Of a DNA stretch of 64,000 bases, positions 35,994 through 44,715 are shown piece by piece (the first letter of the stretch is position 1; each line of letters opens with the position of its first letter). The translations under genes and the position numbers were made by a program. This DNA is from Bradyrhizobium mercantei (lineage in GTDB: Bacteria > Pseudomonadota > Alphaproteobacteria > Rhizobiales > Xanthobacteraceae): NCBI RefSeq assembly GCF_001982635.1, contig NZ_MKFI01000002.1, positions 1,210,309-1,274,308 of the forward strand. Reading direction: 5' to 3'. The notes beneath the pieces were generated by a model. The model searched no databases and had not been told where the DNA came from. It worked only from the letters and a program-made list of their open reading frames with translations.

Positions 35994-38243
35994 ATGCATA
36001 TTGATGACCAGGTCAATCTTCGGACCATCTCCGCACCGGCCTTGCGCTTCGCGCCCGTGATCTATCCCGCGGCGCTTTTCCTTTCGGCGCTGCTGCTGTT
36101 TGCGATCGAGCCGATGTTTGCAAAGATGGTGCTGCCGCGGCTCGGCGGTGCGGCGGCCATCTGGTCCGTCGCGATGGTCTTCTTCCAGTCGGCACTGCTG
36201 CTCGGCTATGCTTACGCCCATCTGCTCAGCCGCACGCTGTCGCCGGGACCATCGGCCCTCGTCCATCTCGCGCTGCTGGCGGTTGCCGCCGCGACGCTGC
36301 CGGTCGGCATCGCCCACGGCTTCGAGGTCGCGCCGCAGCAAGGGATCGAGCTCTGGCTGCTGGCCTTGTTTGCCGCATCGATCGGCCTGCCCTTCGTCGC
36401 GCTCGCTGCGACCGCTCCCCTGCTGCAAAACTGGTTCGCGGTGAGCGGTCATCCGCAGGCAGCCAATCCCTATTTGCTGTATGCGGCATCAAATCTGGGA
36501 TCGTTCGTCGGGCTCCTGACCTATCCTTTCGTGGTCGAGCCGCTGTCTACGCTACACACGCAGATTCTGATGTGGTCGCTCGGCTATTTGCTTTTGACCG
36601 CGCTGATCGTGGCTGCGGCGGTCATCGTCGCCGGCGCCGGCAAGCCTTCCATCAGCCAGGCAAGCGCGGGCGCGGCCACTGCTCCGACGATCGCCGAACG
36701 GACGATGTGGACCGTGCTCGCCGCGATTCCGGCCGGTCTCGTGGTCGCCGTCACCGCGGCGATCTCGGTCGACCTGGCGGCAGCACCGTTCCTCTGGGTG
36801 CTGCCGCTGTCGCTCTACCTTCTGACCTTCGTGGCGATCTTCCGCGAGCGCGCCTGGGTGGCGCACGGGCTTGTGCTGAAGCTCGTGCCGTTCGCCGCGG
36901 TCGCGCTGGTCGCAACCGCTTCGACGCTGGCGCGGCCGTATTTCGGCACCCTGCTCGCGGTGCATCTCGCGTGCTTTCTGGTGATCGCGCTCGCTTGTCA
37001 CGGCGAGCTCTATCGCCGCCGGCCGCAGCCGGCGCGTCTGACCGAATTCTATCTGTGGACCTCGTTCGGCGGCATGGTTGGCGGATTGTTCGCCGGGCTG
37101 ATCGCACCGCACATCTTCAACGGCGTCGCCGAATATCCCATCCTGGTGCTGGCCGCCTTGTTGGCAATGCCCGGCGCGTTTGACGGCGGGCCGGGCCGGT
37201 TCCTGCGGCAAAGTGCCGCCGGTCTGGCGTTGGCCGCGCTGATCCTCGGCATCATGTGGCTGCGCGTGCGCATGCCGGCCAGCGCCGGGCTGCCGATCGA
37301 TATCGCGCTGATTGTGCTGGCCGGCGCCATGGTGCTGGTGCGCCGGCAACCGGCCTGGTTCTTCGGCCTCGCGGTGCTCGGCTTCGCGATCGCCAGGCTC
37401 GATCCCCTGTTCACGCCGATCGAGCAGGTCCGCAGCTTCTTCGGCGTGCATCGCGTGGTCGAGGACCGCTCCGGGCAATTTCGCCTGCTGATGCATGGAA
37501 CGACACTGCATGGAGCGGAACGCGTTCGTAATCCGGATGGAACGCCGGTCAGCGGCCGCCCCGAACTGACCACCTATTATTATGTCGGCGGGCCGATCAG
37601 CGACGCCGTAGCGGCGGCCCGCAGCGCGCAAGGACGGCTGGAGCGGGTCGCGGTCGTCGGGCTCGGCACCGGCAGCCTCGCCTGCCATCGCCAGATCGGC
37701 GAGGCGTGGACGTTCTTCGAGCTCGATCCGCAAGTGGCCCGCATCGCACGCGATCCGGCCCTGTTCCGATTCCTCGGGGAATGCGGACCGGATATCCGCA
37801 TCGTGCTCGGGGATGCGCGGCTGACCTTGACCGCATCGGCGGAGCGCTACGATCTCATCGTGCTCGACGCGTTCTCCTCCGACTCGATTCCCGTGCACCT
37901 GATGACGCGCGAGGCGTTCGCCGGATATCTGTCGCACCTCACCGCCCACGGCATGATCGTTCTGCATATCTCGAACCGGCACATGGCGTTGCGGGGACCG
38001 GCCGCTGCGGTCGGTCTGGCAGAAGGTCTGGTCGCCTTCGGCAAGCTTCAGTTTCCCCCGGCGACGAGCGAAAACGACATTCGGACCGCATCCGACGTGG
38101 TGGTGTTCGCCCGCGATGTGAAGGATCTCGGCGATTTGCCGGCGCAGGGATGGACGCGCCTCGATCCCGGCGCGCGGGTCGCCTGGACGGACGACTATGC
38201 CGATATCCTCGGCGCCGTGCTCGACGTGAAGCTCGGGCGCTGA
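35994..38243 (+). CDS. Fused multi-spanning membrane protein/spermidine synthase-like domain
   Basis: 749 residues. The first 480 hold about 12 or more hydrophobic helices in an MFS-like or spermidine-synthase-associated membrane part (IEPMFAKMVLPRLGGAAAIW, the recurrent opening of this family). The last 260 residues are a spermidine synthase-like Rossmann domain: VAVVGLGTGSLACH (SAM site), FFELDPQVARIARDP, RIVLGDARLTL and YDLIVLDAFSSDSIPVHLMT. The polyamine catalytic residues cannot be confirmed by eye, so the activity may be aminopropyl transfer or a different alkyl/methyl transfer. Stands alone between backbone genes. Confidence 0.85.
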   Translation: MHIDDQVNLRTISAPALRFAPVIYPAALFLSALLLFAIEPMFAKMVLPRLGGAAAIWSVAMVFFQSALLLGYAYAHLLSRTLSPGPSALVHLALLAVAAATLPVGIAHGFEVAPQQGIELWLLALFAASIGLPFVALAATAPLLQNWFAVSGHPQAANPYLLYAASNLGSFVGLLTYPFVVEPLSTLHTQILMWSLGYLLLTALIVAAAVIVAGAGKPSISQASAGAATAPTIAERTMWTVLAAIPAGLVVAVTAAISVDLAAAPFLWVLPLSLYLLTFVAIFRERAWVAHGLVLKLVPFAAVALVATASTLARPYFGTLLAVHLACFLVIALACHGELYRRRPQPARLTEFYLWTSFGGMVGGLFAGLIAPHIFNGVAEYPILVLAALLAMPGAFDGGPGRFLRQSAAGLALAALILGIMWLRVRMPASAGLPIDIALIVLAGAMVLVRRQPAWFFGLAVLGFAIARLDPLFTPIEQVRSFFGVHRVVEDRSGQFRLLMHGTTLHGAERVRNPDGTPVSGRPELTTYYYVGGPISDAVAAARSAQGRLERVAVVGLGTGSLACHRQIGEAWTFFELDPQVARIARDPALFRFLGECGPDIRIVLGDARLTLTASAERYDLIVLDAFSSDSIPVHLMTREAFAGYLSHLTAHGMIVLHISNRHMALRGPAAAVGLAEGLVAFGKLQFPPATSENDIRTASDVVVFARDVKDLGDLPAQGWTRLDPGARVAWTDDYADILGAVLDVKLGR

Positions 38244-38303
38244 TCAGGTGCTTTTTGCACTGCGGCCCGGAAGCACCCACGCGACCGGGGCGAAGTCATC
38301 AGC

Positions 38304-38894
38304 CTACGGCTGATTGTTCGGCGGCCGCTCGATGAACTTCCGGCTGCCGTTGAGAAGCTCGAGGTTGTTGGCGATCACAGGGTTGCCCGGATCGAGCGAA
38401 TACGCCTTCTCGAACTTCCGCCGCGCGCCGCTCAGATTGCCGCGCAGCATGAGGGAGTAGCCCTGGTCGTTGAGGATCTGGACGGTCTCGCCGCCGATCC
38501 GGATCGCCTGCGCATAGGCCTGGTCGGCGAGATCGAAGCGGCGGATCTTGTCGTAGCTCGCCGCGAGCCCGACCCAGGCCGTCACGTCTTTCGGTGCCTT
38601 CTCGACCGCATCCTTGAAATAGCGCTGCGCGATTCCGTAATTGCCGCGGTTGTATTGCTCGAGGCCCATCCGCACCGGCTCATCGGAGGGATAGTATTTG
38701 ACGTCGGTCGGCTCCTGCACCGGATCGCCGCCCGGCGGATCCACGGGCGCGACGATCGCAGCTTCCCGCGTCGTGTAGTCACAGGCTCCAAGGCCGGTCG
38801 CCAGGCAGCAACAGATCAACGCCGGCGCGAGACGATGCAATCCTCGCCCCGTTCCCCAAGTCCAGCGCATCGCTTGCCCCATTCGAAACACCAT
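38304..38894 (-). CDS. tadD: TadD-like TPR lipoprotein
   Basis: 196 residues from ATG 38894 (frame open to 39008; ATG 38870 also possible). A lipoprotein signal ends in LATGLGAC. Three TPR units follow: PVRMGLEQYNRGNYGIAQRYFKDAVEKAP, DVTAWVGLAASYDKIRRFDLADQAY-type and YSLMLRGNLSGARRKFEKAYSLDP (about residues 70-175). TadD pilotins or assembly lipoproteins with TPRs end tad operons and are needed for pilus assembly. Last gene of this locus, 120 bp after the small lipoprotein. Confidence 0.82.
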   Translation of the reverse strand: MVFRMGQAMRWTWGTGRGLHRLAPALICCCLATGLGACDYTTREAAIVAPVDPPGGDPVQEPTDVKYYPSDEPVRMGLEQYNRGNYGIAQRYFKDAVEKAPKDVTAWVGLAASYDKIRRFDLADQAYAQAIRIGGETVQILNDQGYSLMLRGNLSGARRKFEKAYSLDPGNPVIANNLELLNGSRKFIERPPNNQP

Positions 38895-39013
38895 CGCGAA
38901 ACTACCTACGATAAACAGACGGCACGACCGAAACACCGAGGCCAGCGCCAGAAACCAACGTCGCATGTCCCTTCCAAGTCCCCGCCCCGGCACCCGGCCG
39001 CGCGGCAAGGATA

Positions 39014-39412
39014 TTACTTGGGGCCGCCTACCCCGACGGCCACCGATCCACCGGTGCCCGCGCCCAATCCGGTCGTGTTGACATTCTGAATCGTGGTGAC
39101 GGGCGGCGGCTGGCCCATCGCCTTGGTCGGATCGCCCATATCGGGCAGCTGATCGACCGGTCGCCCTGTGACGCCGTAGCGCTTCACCGCCTCGCCTGTC
39201 CGCCGCGCGTCATACGCGATCCGGCGATCGCCGACATAGGCCGGCCACGGGTGGATCGTGTGGGTGGCGGCGTTGACGTCCTTGGCATTGCCGGCACTCA
39301 TCGTGATGGTGTCGGAACGCTGGACGTAACGGTCCATCTCGTCATGCCCGTAAACGCCGTAGCAGCCGCCGAGCAGGAAGGGAGCGAGCAGTGCCAGGTA
39401 TCTGATGGTCAT
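39014..39412 (-). CDS. Small tad-locus lipoprotein
   Basis: 132 residues. Lipoprotein signal MTIRYLALLAPFLLGGC with the acylated Cys at 17. The mature part has MDRYVQRSDTITMSAGNAKD and THTIHPWPAYVGDRRIAYDA, a pattern I recall from lipoproteins encoded after the secretin in rhizobial tad loci, then a Gly-rich tail. It lies 12 bp from cpaC, where other loci carry the longer CpaD lipoprotein; it may fill that outer-membrane role. No cpaD of normal size is seen. Confidence 0.7.
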   Translation of the reverse strand: MTIRYLALLAPFLLGGCYGVYGHDEMDRYVQRSDTITMSAGNAKDVNAATHTIHPWPAYVGDRRIAYDARRTGEAVKRYGVTGRPVDQLPDMGDPTKAMGQPPPVTTIQNVNTTGLGAGTGGSVAVGVGGPK

Positions 39413-39424
39413 CCCTCGCCTCCT

Positions 39425-41092
39425 CTAATTCAGGGTCTTCACGACCGGCTGGTTGGCAACGGCCGCCGGCTGCGGTGCGGGAACGACCGCGTCAGGCGCG
39501 ATGATGTGGCCATAGGGTCCCTTCACGTCGCCGCCGGAATTGACATAGTCGTTGTAGCGCTTGCGGACTTCCATCTGGCCATTGAGGAAGAAGTCGACGT
39601 CATTGGCCGGCAGGCGGGAGTCGAGCGGCGATGCCAGTTGCTGGCCGGGCACCGCCGGCGCGACCAGGCGCGGCGTCACGATGATGACCAGGTCGGTTTC
39701 CTGCTGCTGGTAGGACTTGCTGCTGAACAGGGATCCGAGCACCGGCACCGAGCCGATCCACGGCAGTTGCGAGACGTCCTGCGTGTTGCGGGTCTGCAGC
39801 AGGCCGGCGATGGCGAAGCTCTGGCCGTCGCGCAGCTCGACCGTGGTGCGCGCGTCGCGGCGGGTCAGTGCCGGGATCGTGGTGCCGGCGATTGTCACCG
39901 CGTTGTTGAAATCGAGCTCGCTGACCGAGGGCTCGACGCGGAGGTTGATCACGCCGCGTGACAGCACGGTGGGTACGAAGGCCAGCTCGACGCCGAACTT
40001 CTTGTAATCGATGGTCACGGTCGGCAGCGCGCCCGCGGCCACCGTCGAGGCGACCGGCACCGGGAACTCGCCGCCTGCCAGGAAGCGCGCAGCGTCGCCG
40101 GACAGCGTGGTCAAATTCGGCTCCGCAAGCCTGCGCGCCAGTCCCTTGGTTTCCAATGCGGTGATCAGCAGGTCCACCGAACTGCCGTTGCTGGTCCTCA
40201 GAATGCTGGTCAGCAGGCTTCCGAACGGAGGCGTCACCACGCCGCCGACGGAGCCCGCGAGCGTTCCGAGCGTCCCGAGCACGGGAAGGCTGCCTGTGGG
40301 AGGAGCACCGACAGGACTGCCACCGGCACCCAAGGGGCCGTTGTTGGTATTGATGCCGCCGATCGGGGTCCGGCCAGCCGCAGTGACCCCTCCCAATCCC
40401 GTGTTCGCGATATTGGTGCCGTTGGCGTTGGCCGCCATCAGGTTCACACCGAGGTCACGCCCTGCCTGACGATTGACCTCGAGGAAGCGCACCTCGAGCA
40501 TCACCTGCTGCGGCGCAGCGACGCTCATCGCGTTGACGACGATGCCGCCCTGGGGAACCATGCCCTGGGCAATCGTCATCGCCCGCTCCGCGGAGACAGC
40601 ATCGGCCGCCGTTCCGCTCAGCACCACCTGGCCTTCGGATGAAGACACGCGAATGCCGCGCGTGCCGGTGCCGGTCTGGATGTTTTGCTGCAAATTGCCG
40701 ATATCGATGGTCACCTCGACGTCGAGGATGCCGATCTGCTTCATCGAGCCGTCGAACAGGATGACGTTGGTGGTGCCGGTCTTCTTGCCCTGCACGTAGA
40801 TCAGATGGTCGCTCAGCGACTTGACGTCGGCGATATCGGGCGAGCCCGCGACGATCGACGAGAACGCCGTGTCGACCCTGAAGGTGCGCGACTTGTTGAC
40901 GGTCACCCGGACGCGCTGGACGTCGCTCATCTCGCTGACGAAGACGCCGCTGCTGCTTGACGACGGGGCCCGCCGGTCCGCGGCCGCGGCAGGATCGGCG
41001 AAATGAAACAGGGTAATCGCAGCGCCAAACGCCATCGCGCTCAAGGCGACCAGTCCAAGCCCCGCATCACTCGAAACGCGACTTCCCATCAT
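39425..41092 (-). CDS. cpaC: CpaC/RcpA secretin of the Flp pilus
   Basis: 555 residues. After an N-terminal hydrophobic export segment (LGLVALSAMAFGAAITLFHF), residues about 55-135 form the CpaC N-terminal domain (VNKSRTFRVDTAFSSIVAGSPDIADVKSLS-type). A BON-like module follows (GIRVSSSEGQVVLSGTAADAV). Then comes the secretin core: VMLEVRFLEVNRQAGRDLGV, LITALETKGLARRLAEPNLTTLSG, ARFLAGGEFPVPV, GVELAFVPTVLSRGVINL and SFAIAGLLQTRN. Forms the outer-membrane channel for the pilus. It is separated from tadE by 420 bases and likely has its own promoter. Confidence 0.92.
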   Translation of the reverse strand: MMGSRVSSDAGLGLVALSAMAFGAAITLFHFADPAAAADRRAPSSSSSGVFVSEMSDVQRVRVTVNKSRTFRVDTAFSSIVAGSPDIADVKSLSDHLIYVQGKKTGTTNVILFDGSMKQIGILDVEVTIDIGNLQQNIQTGTGTRGIRVSSSEGQVVLSGTAADAVSAERAMTIAQGMVPQGGIVVNAMSVAAPQQVMLEVRFLEVNRQAGRDLGVNLMAANANGTNIANTGLGGVTAAGRTPIGGINTNNGPLGAGGSPVGAPPTGSLPVLGTLGTLAGSVGGVVTPPFGSLLTSILRTSNGSSVDLLITALETKGLARRLAEPNLTTLSGDAARFLAGGEFPVPVASTVAAGALPTVTIDYKKFGVELAFVPTVLSRGVINLRVEPSVSELDFNNAVTIAGTTIPALTRRDARTTVELRDGQSFAIAGLLQTRNTQDVSQLPWIGSVPVLGSLFSSKSYQQQETDLVIIVTPRLVAPAVPGQQLASPLDSRLPANDVDFFLNGQMEVRKRYNDYVNSGGDVKGPYGHIIAPDAVVPAPQPAAVANQPVVKTLN

Positions 41093-41512
41093 GCCAATCC
41101 CCTTCGCCGCGTTTCCGCGACGACCTCCGTAGATCTACGGCCTCGGCGTCCCGATCACTCCCGTTGCACCACGCCGTAGAGCTTACAGTCTGTCCGACTA
41201 CAAATCGTTACTTGCGAATTCCCATTCCCCGGCGCGCTGAGTTGAAGAAAAAACGCAACTCAGTTTAAACGCATCCCCACACGCCGGGCCGCAAATGGCG
41301 GCAGGGAGATCATCCCCCGCCACGCGCCTTGATTGCAAGGAAAGAGCCCCACCGGCCTGCGCCAAGCCCTGAGAAAACTTGCCGATGTTGCCACCGCGCA
41401 CCACTTCCGTAGCCCGCTTGGGTTATCCGCGCGCCTGCCCAGCCGGCACGGGCAGCTCCGGCGGCTGCCGGCCCCCGGACAGCCCCCGGATCGCTCGACG
41501 ATTCGGGTCTTC
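41093..41512. other. 420-bp gap inside the tad locus, no gene
   Basis: Between the second TadE-like gene and cpaC, both minus strand. Frames in it have no ribosome site or protein-like character. A GC-rich self-complementary part (around 41440-41490, GGCAGC...GCTGCC) may form a hairpin after the tadE gene, and the stretch nearer 41150-41230 may hold the cpaC promoter. Confidence 0.45.
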
Positions 41513-41935
41513 TCAGTATGGAATATTGGTCGACGCGCTCGGCGCGTTGAACGTCGAGCCCCAGATCGGCACCAGCATGGTGAAGCCTGTCTGCCTTGCC
41601 GTCACGACAAGCGCATTTCCTCCCGCGGTCGCGGTCGCCGCCGTGCTCACCGTCGGCGTGAGTCCGGCGCCATACAGGAACGGAGCGATGGTCTGCTTGT
41701 CTGCATCCGCCAGATAGTCACCGGTGCACGTGGATGGTGAGTTGGATGCTATTACAGCGGGCGTGTAGCATTTGATCATGTTCGCCCGCGCGCTGGCGTC
41801 GGCAAGCATACGCAACGACTGGATCGTGATCGTGTAGCGCCCGAAATCAAGGATCGCGAAGATCAGGGTGAACAGAGGCACGGCAGCGAGGCAAAACTCC
41901 AGGGCCGCCACGCCACGCTGGTCGAGCCGTCTCAT
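41513..41935 (-). CDS. TadE-like minor pseudopilin (second)
   Basis: 140 residues. RRLDQRGVAALEFCLAAVPLFTLIFAILDFGRY is the TadE/TadG N-terminus (positions 2-34): a G-V-A-A-L-E-F pseudopilin-type cleavage site followed by a hydrophobic helix. The remainder is a short Ala/Thr-rich periplasmic part with two Cys. It starts inside the tadG stop (ATGA). Supports pilus assembly in the envelope. Confidence 0.85.
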   Translation of the reverse strand: MRRLDQRGVAALEFCLAAVPLFTLIFAILDFGRYTITIQSLRMLADASARANMIKCYTPAVIASNSPSTCTGDYLADADKQTIAPFLYGAGLTPTVSTAATATAGGNALVVTARQTGFTMLVPIWGSTFNAPSASTNIPY

Positions 41936-43260
41936 GACGCCACCAGAAAGACGTTCTGAACGTTAGGCCTTGCTGCCCCATCTCCCTGACAGGTGGAATT
42001 GTCCAGCCTCGTATTGCCTTTGAATGTCACAGCGGCGGCTATGACCTGGTAGCAGCCGGAGCTGGGCGCGCCCGAGGCGTTGCCGCCATACTGAACGGTG
42101 CTGTTCGGAACATAGACCGTGCCGTTGAAATAGCTGGTTGAGCTGCCGGTGACGTTGACGGTGCTGTTCTTCTCATCGTCATAGATGAGAACATCCTTCA
42201 ACAGAGCCTTTGCCGATGCCGACAATGCGGACGGCCCCGCAGGCGACTTCACAGCCGTCAATTGGATGTTCGGGTTTCCGGTGATCGTGAGCGATCCTCC
42301 GCCGAAAATGATGAAGGTAGCCGTTCCCGTTATGGTTGGACTGCCATTGATCCTGAGGTTTCCCGTAAGATAGTACGTGCCGTTCAGCGGAGAGGCAGGC
42401 AGCGACGGGTTGCCGTTGGTATTCACGCACTGGCCGACTTCATAAGAAACGAGTGTCGAGCCGCCGCACGATCTGTTCGGAAAATCATTCGGCACCTTCA
42501 ACGCCCCGATCGCAGTGGCCAATCCGGCTAACGGATCGGGGATCGGTTGCTGATAGGTTTTCACGTTCGTGCACTGGCTTCCCCCCGTCTGGGAGCAACC
42601 GCCGACGGTATAGCTCGGCGCATTCACCTGGATGCCGGAATTGCCCTTGAAGCCGATCGCGTTAGACGCCGTGCTGTCCGACGAAATGCCGCAGGTTGGC
42701 GACGTTACGGTCGGGCTGCCCTGGAACGTAACGGAGCCTGTAATCGCCAGCACGCACGGGGGTTGCGCCAAACTGCTGACCTGGGCGACGCCCGTCGCGG
42801 TCACCGTGACCGTCGACAGACCAAGGATCGCAGCCAGATAGACCGGCTGCTGCTGGGTAACGACGGCCTGGACGAAAGTGCCCGCGGCTCCGTTCCACGT
42901 CGCCGGCGACGTGATCTGGACGGTCTGCGTGATGGTGTTCGGGAGGCTCGTCGAACAATTGGTGCCGGGGTAGGACGTGTCGTTCGCATTGCAGAATCCA
43001 TTCTGGGCAGCAGCCTGTTTACCGCGCCAATCGTACAGCTGCGCATTGTCGCAGGTCACCCCGGGCTGCGCAGCGCTGCCGCACGCCACCCGCAGGGCAC
43101 CCGCATAGGCGGCAGCATCGGCCGCGCCTTGGGCGCGCTGCTTGACCGCGTACCACGACGCGGCCTCACCGCCGAGCGCCATCATTCCGATCATCGGCAC
43201 CAGCGCAACGACGGTTGCGAAAGCGGCTGAACCTCGACGGCAACGGAGCATGTTACGCAT
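41932..43260 (-). CDS. tadG: TadG-like pilus-associated protein
   Basis: 442 residues from ATG 43260, where the family N-terminus begins (MRNMLRCRRGSAAFATVVAL); the frame stays open to 43731 only as a shadow of the neighbour. RRGSAAFATVVALVPMIGMMALGGEAASWYAVKQRAQGAADAAAYAGAL-type sequence (8-56) is the TadG N-terminal signature (membrane helix plus A-D-A-A-A-Y-A-G). The rest is a long Ser/Thr/Gly/Asn-rich extracytoplasmic part with paired Cys and strand-like repeats. Unlike typical TadG, no clear vWA metal site (DxSxS) is visible. Coupled to the downstream TadE-like gene. Confidence 0.82.
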   Translation of the reverse strand: MRNMLRCRRGSAAFATVVALVPMIGMMALGGEAASWYAVKQRAQGAADAAAYAGALRVACGSAAQPGVTCDNAQLYDWRGKQAAAQNGFCNANDTSYPGTNCSTSLPNTITQTVQITSPATWNGAAGTFVQAVVTQQQPVYLAAILGLSTVTVTATGVAQVSSLAQPPCVLAITGSVTFQGSPTVTSPTCGISSDSTASNAIGFKGNSGIQVNAPSYTVGGCSQTGGSQCTNVKTYQQPIPDPLAGLATAIGALKVPNDFPNRSCGGSTLVSYEVGQCVNTNGNPSLPASPLNGTYYLTGNLRINGSPTITGTATFIIFGGGSLTITGNPNIQLTAVKSPAGPSALSASAKALLKDVLIYDDEKNSTVNVTGSSTSYFNGTVYVPNSTVQYGGNASGAPSSGCYQVIAAAVTFKGNTRLDNSTCQGDGAARPNVQNVFLVAS

Positions 43261-43268
43261 GGAAGCAC

Positions 43269-43757
43269 CTATTGAAACCGTTCCGAGTAATACAGCGTGA
43301 ACGCACAGGGATTGCTGGTGCTGCCGCTGTTGCACAGCGCCGTCCGCAGCACCATCGGCGTCAACGTGATCGTTGTCGAATAGCGAAAATACTTCGGCTT
43401 GGAGGGATCGGAGTTGGTGTTGTCGCAGACGGCATAGGTGTCGCCGCACATGAACTGGAGGCTGTTGATCGGGAAACGAGGATCGGCCTTGGCGATCGCC
43501 GTCGTCACCCAACTGCTGCTCGAGTTCGTGACGTCGGGTGGCGTGGAATACTGGATGGATTGCCCGAACGCCCGCAGTGCCGCGTGCGCCGATACGTACT
43601 GGAAGCCCGCCAGCGCGAGGTCGGCCAGCGGCAGCAGGACCGCCATGAACAGGAAAAGGAAGATGATGGGCATCTCGACCGCAACAGCGCCGCGCTGATC
43701 CGCGATCAGCGAGCGATGGCGTCTCTTCCATTTCCGACAGGGCAAAGAATGCTGCAC
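43269..43757 (-). CDS. tadE: TadE-like minor pseudopilin (first)
   Basis: 162 residues. LIADQRGAVAVEMPIIFLFLFMAVLLPLADLAL holds the G-A-V-A-V-E pseudopilin site and a membrane helix (about 17-49). The C-terminal part has two Cys (MCGDTYAVC) and further Cys near the end, giving likely disulfides in the periplasm. It lies 8 bp from tadG and 46 bp after tadC, same operon. Confidence 0.85.
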   Translation of the reverse strand: MQHSLPCRKWKRRHRSLIADQRGAVAVEMPIIFLFLFMAVLLPLADLALAGFQYVSAHAALRAFGQSIQYSTPPDVTNSSSSWVTTAIAKADPRFPINSLQFMCGDTYAVCDNTNSDPSKPKYFRYSTTITLTPMVLRTALCNSGSTSNPCAFTLYYSERFQ

Positions 43758-43803
43758 GTCGGCACCTTCACGCTACGATTGGACGGATGCTGGTTCTCAT
43801 GGC

Positions 43804-44715
43804 TCACTTCATACCGATGTTGGCGAATGTCCGGATGAGATGCATGAACGGGCTCGCGCCCAGGATGACGAACATCGCCGGCAGCAGGAACAACACCATC
43901 GGAACGGTGAGCTTGGCGCCCAGTTTGTGCGCCCGCTCCTCCAGCTTGGTGATGCGCTCGCGGCGCAGGTCGACCGCGATGCTGCGCAGCGCCTGACTGA
44001 GCGGCGTGCCGTATTGCAGGCTCTGGCTGACCATGGTGCCGAACCGGCGGAGGCCTTCCGACGTCATCGCCAGCTTCTCGAATGCGTCGGCGCGGTTCGG
44101 CAGGATCCGCAGATCGTTGAGCAAATCGTGCAACACATGGGCGATCGCCGGATTAGCCTCCCTCATCTCGTCCGCCACGCGTTCGATCGCGCTCTCCAGA
44201 CCCATGCCCGCCTCGCTGCACACGACGAGCAGATCGATGGTGTCGGGCGTGCCGGTCCGGATCGCCTTGTCGAAGCGCCGCTTCAGGACGAACAGGATCA
44301 GCCGCGGCAACATGATTCCCATCGCGACGCCGAGCAACGTGAGGATGATCACGTCACCAAACGAACCGCCGACGATTTGCGAGAGCGTAAAGGCCGCGGC
44401 CGGGAACGCAAACGTGCTCACGGTCTTGAAGCCGATCCAGATCGGCAGCGTGCGGTGGTGATTGAACCCGGCCGATTGCAGAATCAGCCGCAGGTCGTCG
44501 AGATTTTCCTGGCCGTAAAAGCGCCTGTAACGCTCACCGACCGACGAGAGCCAGCCGATCAAATCCTTCGACGCGGCCCTCTGGTCGGGAATGCCCAGCA
44601 CCGCGTTCGACACACGCGTGTCCAGCGCCCGAAGGTGGACTTCGCGGATGATCAACAGGAAGGTCGCGGCCGCCGCCACGACGGCCAGGGCGGCCAGACT
44701 GACAGCAGCCGTCAT
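43804..44715 (-). CDS. tadC: TadC inner-membrane platform protein
   Basis: 303 residues from ATG 44715, which overlaps the tadB stop (ATGA); the frame upstream to 44775 is not used. Type II secretion F family: a first hydrophobic segment, then a cytoplasmic part, and the conserved TPDTIDLLVVCSEAGMGLESAIERVADEM (about 145-173) with a long C-terminal hydrophobic end (LTVPMVLFLLPAMFVILGASPF). With TadB it forms the platform turned by the CpaF ATPase. Confidence 0.92.
   Translation of the reverse strand: MTAAVSLAALAVVAAAATFLLIIREVHLRALDTRVSNAVLGIPDQRAASKDLIGWLSSVGERYRRFYGQENLDDLRLILQSAGFNHHRTLPIWIGFKTVSTFAFPAAAFTLSQIVGGSFGDVIILTLLGVAMGIMLPRLILFVLKRRFDKAIRTGTPDTIDLLVVCSEAGMGLESAIERVADEMREANPAIAHVLHDLLNDLRILPNRADAFEKLAMTSEGLRRFGTMVSQSLQYGTPLSQALRSIAVDLRRERITKLEERAHKLGAKLTVPMVLFLLPAMFVILGASPFMHLIRTFANIGMK

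Noticed and set aside
36552..37982. 476-codon minus-strand open frame
   Set aside because: Shadow of the MFS/spermidine synthase fusion; Arg/His/Gln/Glu-rich composition typical of antisense GC-rich frames.
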